A stretch of 5,116 nucleotides of DNA, from assembly GCA_016764415.1 (NCBI GenBank), contig JAESRY010000113.1, forward strand, positions 2,420 through 7,535, in the 5' to 3' direction. The notes under the pieces were generated by a model, which did not search any database, was not told the DNA's origin, and saw only the letters and a list, made by a program, of their open reading frames with translations. Numbering within the stretch: the stretch's first letter is position 1; every line of letters starts with the position of its first letter. This document shows, in pieces, positions 1 through 5,116 of the stretch. The stretch comes from Cycloclasticus sp. (GTDB lineage Bacteria; Pseudomonadota; Gammaproteobacteria; Methylococcales; Cycloclasticaceae). A program made the translations under genes and the position numbers.

Positions 1-1505
1 TCATTTAATGCTGGCTCCGAATCAACCATAAAAGACAGTATTTTCTCATCTGCCTTTTTAATATCCTCATTGGGAGCAACACTGGTTATGAGCCTAACCA
101 GTGCACCGTCTGTTCTATTTTTGAATATTGAATCAATAAACAAATACCATTTATTAATATATTCATTGGCCACTATCCGGCCATGACCTTGGAACCAGTA
201 ATACACTAACTGTCGCTGGTCGCCCTTTTTAATAATCACTCGATTCACCGGATGCCCGCCCGCTTCTATCCGTTTAAAATCTGATATTTCCCAACCGCCA
301 CCTGGTATACAAACCCTTGGTGAATGGGGCGACACACCTTTACGCTGACTTTGATAGTACGCCACATAAAAATTAATTACTGTATGGTCACTATTCTTAT
401 AATTAGCTAATAGATAATCTGTCATTCCCAGCTTCTGAACAACAGCTGCATCGAGCTTTTCATGCTTGCCACTCCATTCATTTAACTGCATTGGGAAATT
501 AACAAAAGCAGTATGCTCAGGATATATTTCTGAACGGTTATCTAAAAACTGCGACGCAATTCCCGAAACAACTAACAACGCCATTGCCACCAGCAAAGGT
601 GTATTACTTGCCTGCCGATTCATTTCAGCATTATTTGTCTGCTGTATTGGCGCGCTTTCAACAGCAAATGCAGCAGACAAGCTTCCTTGCTTATTTGTTA
701 ATTTTTCTAGCAACCAGACCAACACAAACAAAAGAAACGCGCACGCCATGAAGATAATCCAACCTTCAAAATCATGTATAAAGCCTTCTGCCATTGAAAT
801 ACCCCAATTATCAACCAGAACACCAATAATGCCGATGCGGAAACTATTCATTAAGATAGTAATAGGTATAGTTGCTAAAAAGACAAGAACTCGTTTCCAA
901 AACGATGTCCTGTAAAAGTAAGCGGTTATAAAGCCCAAGCTCATTAGTGGAAATAAATACCTCAAGCCACTACAGGCTTCAACTACTTGTAGTTTGAACG
1001 TGCCTAAATCAATCACATTACCCTCTAAAAATACAGGTATTTGACAGAAACGAATAAAGCTAACACCCAAAGCCGATGATATTAATTGCATCTTTGCCGT
1101 TAACACCACCTCTATAACGTACGGCAAAGGAATAGCAAACAACAACAACATAATGGGCGCAAACGTGTACTTAGTCCCCTTACCAACCGTCACCAAAGAC
1201 AAGCCGATCAGAACCAACACAAATGCGTATTGAATCAATATAAATAGCGCGCTAACTTCGCCAATTAAAAATATAACGGAAGCTGCGAAAATCAGCCAAA
1301 CACCCAGCCATAATGGCTTTCCAGCCGAAGATAATATTAAACCCTTCTTTTCCCACAGAATATAAAGCGTAACAAGGGGAATCAAGAAGCCATGACTGTA
1401 TTCTTCTTGGTTGTCCCATCGAAAATAAGCCTCTGCCAGTCCAGTCCAATACACCCAAAACGCGATAACTAGTGATAAAACTATTAAGCCTGTCTTTCTT
1501 GTCAT
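1..1505 (-). CDS. xrtD: Exosortase, XrtD (VPLPA-CTERM) type, fused to a C-terminal EpsI domain; 3' end outside window
   Basis: This is a predicted inner-membrane cysteine transpeptidase/protease that cleaves C-terminal sorting signals of exported proteins. The frame is open from an ATG at 1505 to the left edge, giving 501 residues plus two bases. The upstream in-frame stop is the TAG at 1545-1547 and no other start codon lies between. AAAGGA sits 10 bases before the ATG. The exosortase core spans about residues 1-270, with roughly eight hydrophobic segments and an early YSHGFLIP motif (His38). The expected catalytic residues are present: Cys178 in VEACSGLRY, Arg223 in MNSFRIG and His244 in EGFIHDFEGW. 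A polar linker (about 270-300) leads to another membrane segment (302-320) and an EpsI/DUF3485 domain with HSPRVCIPGGGW (His394, Cys399, Trp405). The NSFRIGIIGVLVD and HDFEGW wording matches my recollection of XrtD rather than XrtA (which has NGLRAYG and HLxYGW), so the subtype is less certain than the family. The missing C-terminus is probably short, as fused exosortases are about 500-530 residues. Confidence 0.9.
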   Translation of the reverse strand, partial: MTRKTGLIVLSLVIAFWVYWTGLAEAYFRWDNQEEYSHGFLIPLVTLYILWEKKGLILSSAGKPLWLGVWLIFAASVIFLIGEVSALFILIQYAFVLVLIGLSLVTVGKGTKYTFAPIMLLLFAIPLPYVIEVVLTAKMQLISSALGVSFIRFCQIPVFLEGNVIDLGTFKLQVVEACSGLRYLFPLMSLGFITAYFYRTSFWKRVLVFLATIPITILMNSFRIGIIGVLVDNWGISMAEGFIHDFEGWIIFMACAFLLFVLVWLLEKLTNKQGSLSAAFAVESAPIQQTNNAEMNRQASNTPLLVAMALLVVSGIASQFLDNRSEIYPEHTAFVNFPMQLNEWSGKHEKLDAAVVQKLGMTDYLLANYKNSDHTVINFYVAYYQSQRKGVSPHSPRVCIPGGGWEISDFKRIEAGGHPVNRVIIKKGDQRQLVYYWFQGHGRIVANEYINKWYLFIDSIFKNRTDGALVRLITSVAPNEDIKKADEKILSFMVDSEPALN

Positions 1506-1544
1506 TCGTTCGAATTCCTTTAAATTTTCTTGTTTGGTACACGG

Positions 1545-2660
1545 CTAACTGTTAATTTCAAAACGCTTATAAACGTTATTTAGTCGCATCAATATTTTTA
1601 TTCGCATTGGCACATTACTCAAGGTCAGCGCCCTACTTTGCTTTTGAAGCTCTCTTTGGAAGAGCAGTAAAGTAGCAATAAAGGCCCCATCAACATAACT
1701 AACCGCTGAGAAATCCATGATCAAATCAGCTGAAGACTCCAAAAGTATAGTCGATAAAAATTCTTTTGTTAGTTTAAGCTTCCCATAACGAAAGCCACCA
1801 CTTAAGTGAATAGTATCTTTCCCACCGTTAATCCAAAAGATATCACACTGCACATCAAAACAAGAACATCGTTTGAGCGCTCTGCCATATATAGCCAATG
1901 GAAAAACTTTCAACAATAGCAGCTTAAAAAAACACAGCCCATCAAATAAGTAGCGTTTCCACAAAGCAGGCTCTTGCTTAATTCGCCACACCCACTCAAC
2001 ACCTAAGCGCTGCCATATAACAGGCGCCCGCTCCACAGAACCCGCCACAAAATTAATCACCGCACCTAGGTGACTAATAACAGGGGCATTTAGTAGTTCG
2101 CAGTTCTTTTGAATCCACTGCTGCCCTTTTTTTGCACCAAGAGCAACAACAATAAAGTCAGGATTCGCCTGATTAATTTCGTCCACAATAAAACGTATAG
2201 ACATTTCATCTATCGAAACAAAGCCAGGGTCATAAAAACCACAACTAACCATTCCTTTGCTCATTTCATTTAACGCACAGTGTGCTTTATCAGCAACCCC
2301 ATCTTGCCCACCAAAAAAGAACACCTTGATCTTCTTTTTACGCGGCCGCTTAGACAGCTCATCAAATAAAGTAGAACCCGCAACCCGCTCATTAATCGGC
2401 AACCCTAAAAGCTTCGCCACCCAAATTAACGGCATACCATCCGCTACACTTAAGTCGCTATCGACAACCGAGTTAAAAAAAGCAGAATCAGACTGCGTTG
2501 CAATAACAAAATTGAGGTTCGGTGTGGAAACAAAACAAGGCAAAGAGGAATCAACAGCCGTATTCACACGATTAACAGCACCTTCAATACCAATCTCATC
2601 AAATGGCAATCCAAGAATGCAATGGGTGTTTCTTGTTAAAGGTCTAGCCTCTCTATTCAT
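1545..2660 (-). CDS. WecG/TagA/CpsF-family glycosyltransferase fused to a C-terminal STAS domain
   Basis: The protein has 371 residues, whereas plain family members have about 250. Residues 14-262 form the glycosyltransferase: TPNLNFV (46-52), ADGMPLIW (73-80, Asp74 at the position of the proposed catalytic Asp), ERVAGSTLFDEL (91-102), FFFGGQDGVADKA (114-126), ALGAKKGQQW (173-182), SHLGAVINFVAGSVERAP (196-213) and an Arg/Trp-rich tail, RLGVEWVWRIKQEPALWKRY. This family (GT26) adds N-acetylmannosamine, its uronate or related sugars to a polyprenyl-linked acceptor at the inner membrane face; the actual sugar here is unknown. A hydrophobic stretch with basic residues (about 239-262) may hold the enzyme at the membrane. 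Residues 267-371 resemble a STAS domain: LSGGF, then LIMDFSAVSYVDGAFIATLLL and a terminal LTLSNV...RFEI. The usual D-S-S-G loop reads D324-G-A-F, so the phosphorylatable serine is absent. The ATG at 2660 directly follows an in-frame TAA, and AGGGA lies 11 bases upstream. Gaps of 48 and 39 bases to the neighbours suggest one operon. Confidence 0.9.
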   Translation of the reverse strand: MNREARPLTRNTHCILGLPFDEIGIEGAVNRVNTAVDSSLPCFVSTPNLNFVIATQSDSAFFNSVVDSDLSVADGMPLIWVAKLLGLPINERVAGSTLFDELSKRPRKKKIKVFFFGGQDGVADKAHCALNEMSKGMVSCGFYDPGFVSIDEMSIRFIVDEINQANPDFIVVALGAKKGQQWIQKNCELLNAPVISHLGAVINFVAGSVERAPVIWQRLGVEWVWRIKQEPALWKRYLFDGLCFFKLLLLKVFPLAIYGRALKRCSCFDVQCDIFWINGGKDTIHLSGGFRYGKLKLTKEFLSTILLESSADLIMDFSAVSYVDGAFIATLLLFQRELQKQSRALTLSNVPMRIKILMRLNNVYKRFEINS

Positions 2661-2708
2661 TTATAAGCACATCCCTGCCAACCACACTAAATTGACAATA
2701 TAAAATTA

Positions 2709-3956
2709 TTAGTTATTCGCTAGTTTAGAAGAAATCATCGCTTGATATATCTCCAAAATTTTATCAATTTTTTTGTCCCAAGAAAATTCAACATGAATTC
2801 GCTCCAAAGCAGAGGCTCCCAAAGAAATTCTTAACCTCTCATCTAAAACTAGTTTTTCAATCGCAGCAGTCAAATTATTCGTGAGCTCCACTGGGCTTGG
2901 TGCATCAACAAGAACCCCCGTCTTATCAGTAATATAATCTATAGGGCCACCCCAATTAACCGCTATAACAGCCAACCCAACAGACATAGCTTCTAGAACT
3001 ACCGCGCCACCACACTCCTTAACACTTGGCAAGACAAGAACATCACTATTGGCTAGTAAAAATGTACATTCTTCATGACTTTTCCACCCAAGAAAGTCAA
3101 TTTCTAATTCAACACCTTCTTCAATTGCCAGTTGCTTTAATGCAGCCTCTTCTTCACCTCTACCAATTATCATCAGCCTCACTTTATGGTTTTTTTGTAC
3201 TCGTGAAAAAGCTTTAATCAGAAGGTCTACACATTTCAAATCAACTAATCGCCCTAAATATACTAACTGAATATAATCCCGCTTCTCTGTTTTAACCAAT
3301 TTGGTCCACAAGTTTGTATCAACACCATTTTCTATAAGTGTAATTATTTTTCCTTGCGTAAACTTAGGCAACGCCTTCTTAGTTCGTTCATTCGCAACAA
3401 GCAAAACATCTGCTAACAACTTTCCTGGTAATAATAAATTAAAAAAATGAGTCAATATCTTTATTGGCAAATTAATACCTTTTTCAAATCTATTGGCCAT
3501 AAATTCAAATCCACTCGGAGAAGTCATTCCTCCATTCATAGGCCCTATAACCACAGGAACTCCCAATCCAAAAAGTGCCGAAGGCTGCCGAGGGGAAACA
3601 GGAGCTGGCTCATGAATAACATCAATTGCTAAATCTTTTATAGCCTTTGAAGCTAAACCCCTCTGGCAACACTGAGTGACAAAGTGTGATAACGCATTAG
3701 TTGTTAGTACATTAACCCTAGCCGGTAATTTCTTCCCTACCTTAAACAGCCATGAGTGAAGCCATGTTTCATCTATAAATATCACCCTCTCAAGATCTAA
3801 CGGAATTATCTGTTCTAGACGATTACGAACCCTAGCATGCGTCAACAAATAGACATCCTCACCTCTAGCTCGCAGGCCTTTAAAGTAATGCAATGGAAGA
3901 ACAGACTCTCCGCCATACTCATCAGTCGCATTTTCACTTACAATCAATATTTTCAA
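2709..3956 (-). CDS. Glycosyltransferase family 4 (GT-B fold), TTG start
   Basis: A 415-residue cytoplasmic or membrane-associated retaining glycosyltransferase, probably adding a sugar from an activated nucleotide donor to a growing EPS repeat unit. The N-terminal half starts MKILIVSENATDEYGGES, typical of the first GT-B Rossmann domain, and carries GPMNGGM (138-144). The C-terminal domain (Glycos_transf_1) shows IENGVD (208-213), YLGRLVDLKCVDLLIKAF (233-250), IIGRGEEEAAL (263-273), and DVLVLPSVKECGGAVVLEAM with the E-x7-E motif formed by Glu314 and Glu322, followed by GLAVIAVNWGGP. Length and motifs are complete, with no sign of damage. The start is TTG at 3956: an in-frame TAA lies just two codons upstream with no other start between them, and AAGAGA sits 8 bases before it. 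Donor and acceptor sugars cannot be read from the sequence. A hand count over eleven 60-base lines gives about 38% GC, lower than in ugd. It is 48 bases upstream of the WecG-STAS gene and likely co-transcribed with it. Confidence 0.92.
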   Translation of the reverse strand: MKILIVSENATDEYGGESVLPLHYFKGLRARGEDVYLLTHARVRNRLEQIIPLDLERVIFIDETWLHSWLFKVGKKLPARVNVLTTNALSHFVTQCCQRGLASKAIKDLAIDVIHEPAPVSPRQPSALFGLGVPVVIGPMNGGMTSPSGFEFMANRFEKGINLPIKILTHFFNLLLPGKLLADVLLVANERTKKALPKFTQGKIITLIENGVDTNLWTKLVKTEKRDYIQLVYLGRLVDLKCVDLLIKAFSRVQKNHKVRLMIIGRGEEEAALKQLAIEEGVELEIDFLGWKSHEECTFLLANSDVLVLPSVKECGGAVVLEAMSVGLAVIAVNWGGPIDYITDKTGVLVDAPSPVELTNNLTAAIEKLVLDERLRISLGASALERIHVEFSWDKKIDKILEIYQAMISSKLANN

Positions 3957-3964
3957 AACTTAAT

Positions 3965-3970
3965 TCTCTT
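3965..3970 (-). promoter_or_regulatory. Ribosome-binding site that supports the TTG start of the family-4 glycosyltransferase
   Basis: AAGAGA on the minus strand lies 8 bases before the TTG at 3956. The frame has a TAA two codons above that TTG and no ATG or GTG between, so this site together with the expected MKILIVSE-type N-terminus decides the start. Confidence 0.6.
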
Positions 3971-4092
3971 TAAATTCAAACCAGCTTTCACATAAAAAAA
4001 CGCAATAGTTAAAAGAAATGTTACATAGTCCATCCCTATATTTCTATATCAAACTAAAAACCTATACAAACCGTCTAATTAATTTAACCCTA

Positions 4093-4104
4093 TACTAATT
4101 AGTA
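4093..4104. repeat. 12-base perfect palindrome, TACTAATTAGTA
   Basis: The sequence TACTAATTAGTA equals its own reverse complement, and the symmetry stops at the next base on each side. It lies 27 bases after the ugd stop codon and overlaps the first TATAGG repeat by two bases. It could be a binding site for a dimeric regulator, but AT-rich palindromes of this size also arise by chance and it is not tied to a recognisable promoter. Confidence 0.3.
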
Positions 4105-4130
4105 ACTTAGCTCGCCTTTTAAGGTGGCCT

Positions 4131-5116
4131 TTATAACCCGCGCCCTATTGCATAGTAGGCAATCCCCTTGTCTTTAAGCTCATTTGGATCAAATAAATTC
4201 CTGCCATCAAAAATAACGGCATCAGTCAGCGTTTCTTTTAACGCACCAAAGCTTGGGCTCCAGAACTCCTTCCATTCCGTCACTATCACTAATGCGTCCG
4301 CTCCATTAACAGCCTCTTCTGACGACTCACATAACGCCAAGCCATCTTGATTATTATATATCCGTTTAGCTTCATTTATTGCCTCTGGGTCATAAGCTTG
4401 TACGCTTGCGCCTGCTTCAATCAACGCCTCTAATAAAACACGGCTAGGTGCTTCGCGCATATCATCTGTTTTTGGTTTAAAAGCCAATCCCCATAAGGCA
4501 AAAACCTTACCTTTCAGCTGCCCTTTATAATGCCGATTGATCTTTTCAAATAATTTAGTCTTTTGCCTATCGTTTACATTTTCAACTGCTGACAACAACT
4601 CCGCATGGTAGCCACTTTCCTTCGCCGTTCTCTCTAGCGCGCTAACATCTTTAGGGAAGCAAGAACCACCATAGCCGCACCCTGGATAAATAAAACTAAA
4701 CCCGATCCTATTGTCCGAGCCAATCCCCTGCCTTACCTGTTCAATGTCCGCACCTAAAGCTTCGGCAATATTAGATAATTCATTCATAAAGCTTATTTTT
4801 GTTGCCAACATGGCGTTCGCCGCATACTTTGTCAGCTCCGCCGAACAAATATCCATAACAATAATTCGGTCGTGATTTCTATTAAATGGCGCATACAATG
4901 AACGTAGTAACTTTGTAGACTTCGAGCTGTCTGTACCAATAACAATACGATCCGGTTTCATAAAATCATCAAGAGCCGCCCCTTCTTTTAAAAACTCAGG
5001 GTTCGACGCCACATCAAACTTATACTCAACAGCTCTCGTCGTAAGTATTTCTTGAATGCGGCTTCTTACTTTCTCAGCCGTTCCAACCGGAACAGTAGAT
5101 TTATCAACAATAACCT
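4131..5116 (-). CDS. ugd: UDP-glucose 6-dehydrogenase, 5' end outside window
   Basis: This enzyme oxidises UDP-glucose to UDP-glucuronate in two NAD+-dependent steps in the cytoplasm, supplying an acidic sugar for polysaccharides. The frame is open at the right edge, leaving 327 residues plus two bases. About 115-120 N-terminal residues, including the Rossmann GxGYVG motif, should lie outside, as the family is about 440-450 long. Numbering from the first full codon (5114), the motifs run KSTVPVGT (Thr7), NPEFLKEG (Glu40, Glu44), [20 protein letters not shown] (Lys96, Asn100) and [10 protein letters not shown] (nucleophile Cys152, codon 4661-4659, and Asp156). These match Thr118, Glu141/145, Lys204/Asn208 and Cys260/Asp264 of the Streptococcus pyogenes enzyme. 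The C-terminal UDP-binding domain includes [19 protein letters not shown] and ends AIGRGL before TAA at 4131. The GTG at 5012 is an internal valine, not the start. A GDP-mannose dehydrogenase is a less likely alternative. The gene is followed by a 174-base gap without a convincing terminator. Confidence 0.95.
   Translation of the reverse strand, partial: VIVDKSTVPVGTAEKVRSRIQEILTTRAVEYKFDVASNPEFLKEGAALDDFMKPDRIVIGTDSSKSTKLLRSLYAPFNRNHDRIIVMDICSAELTKYAANAMLATKISFMNELSNIAEALGADIEQVRQGIGSDNRIGFSFIYPGCGYGGSCFPKDVSALERTAKESGYHAELLSAVENVNDRQKTKLFEKINRHYKGQLKGKVFALWGLAFKPKTDDMREAPSRVLLEALIEAGASVQAYDPEAINEAKRIYNNQDGLALCESSEEAVNGADALVIVTEWKEFWSPSFGALKETLTDAVIFDGRNLFDPNELKDKGIAYYAIGRGL

Larger units (their letters stand above)
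3957..4130 (-). promoter_or_regulatory. AT-rich intergenic region upstream of the glycosyltransferase gene; possible promoter or operator region
   Basis: This is the only sizeable gap in the window. The other two gaps are 48 and 39 bases. Read on the minus strand it holds three copies of TATAGG (4094-4089, 4066-4061 and 4040-4035), spaced 28 and 26 bases apart, and a 12-base palindrome. It ends with the AAGAGA ribosome-binding site for the TTG start. I see no well-spaced pair of -35 and -10 boxes that stands out from the AT-rich background, so a promoter here is a guess based on gap size and repeats. A run of seven T's on the minus strand (4000-3994) is not preceded by a clear hairpin. Confidence 0.3.

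Noticed and set aside
466..915. Plus-strand open frame of 149 codons
   Set aside because: It lies wholly antisense to the exosortase gene, whose membrane segments, catalytic residues and EpsI motifs are clear. Its translation has no recognisable domain.
1252..1542. Minus-strand open frame of 96 codons starting with GTG at 1542
   Set aside because: It is a one-base-shifted reading of the start of the exosortase gene. The correct frame begins at ATG 1505 and gives the expected exosortase N-terminus.
2257..2703. Plus-strand open frame of 148 codons
   Set aside because: It is antisense to the well-supported WecG domain and has no family features.
3026..3632. Two plus-strand open frames of 61-63 codons (3026-3217 and 3447-3632)
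   Set aside because: Both are antisense to the family-4 glycosyltransferase and show no domain.
3994..4000. T-run on the minus strand that might end a rho-independent terminator
   Set aside because: No GC-rich inverted repeat precedes it; the upstream bases are AT-rich and unpaired.
4111..4130. Possible terminator just after ugd
   Set aside because: On the minus strand CACCTTAAAAGGCG can form only a short imperfect stem with a small loop, and no T-run follows. It is too weak to call.
4168..4350. Plus-strand open frame of 60 codons
   Set aside because: It is antisense to the conserved C-terminal domain of ugd.
5012..5012. Start of the ugd gene at the GTG codon
   Set aside because: The same frame continues upstream to the window edge with conserved family sequence (KSTVPVGT), so this is an internal valine.

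Overview
All four protein-coding genes lie on the minus strand and read from right to left. Together they look like part of an exopolysaccharide (EPS) and exosortase locus from a Gram-negative bacterium. The base composition is moderately AT-rich: partial hand counts give about 44% GC in the dehydrogenase gene and about 38% in the glycosyltransferase gene. The exosortase, with its fused EpsI domain, and the WecG-STAS protein resemble those of marine or environmental gammaproteobacteria. That placement is inference, because no rRNA or marker gene is present.

Layout in order of transcription. Bases 5116-4131 hold a nucleotide-sugar dehydrogenase (ugd) whose first part lies outside the window. 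A 174-base AT-rich gap (4130-3957) follows, with three TATAGG repeats and a 12-base palindrome. Bases 3956-2709 encode a family-4 (GT-B) glycosyltransferase with a TTG start. After 48 bases, 2660-1545 encodes a WecG/TagA/CpsF glycosyltransferase fused to a C-terminal STAS domain. After 39 bases, the exosortase gene begins at 1505 and runs off the left edge. It encodes a multi-pass exosortase core of XrtD type fused to an EpsI (DUF3485) domain. No gene is supported on the plus strand.

How the genes may work together (inference): Ugd would supply UDP-glucuronate. The two glycosyltransferases would help build a lipid-linked saccharide for a secreted polymer. The exosortase would cleave and process proteins carrying a short C-terminal sorting signal (VPLPA-CTERM or PEP-CTERM class) so that they reach the cell surface or the matrix. 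No sorting-signal protein, initiating sugar transferase, flippase or polymerase is visible here, so the substrate and the polymer are unknown. The closest approach to something new is the glycosyltransferase-STAS fusion beside the exosortase. Its STAS domain lacks the serine that is phosphorylated in classical STAS switches. The rest resembles a recognised type of EPS/exosortase locus.
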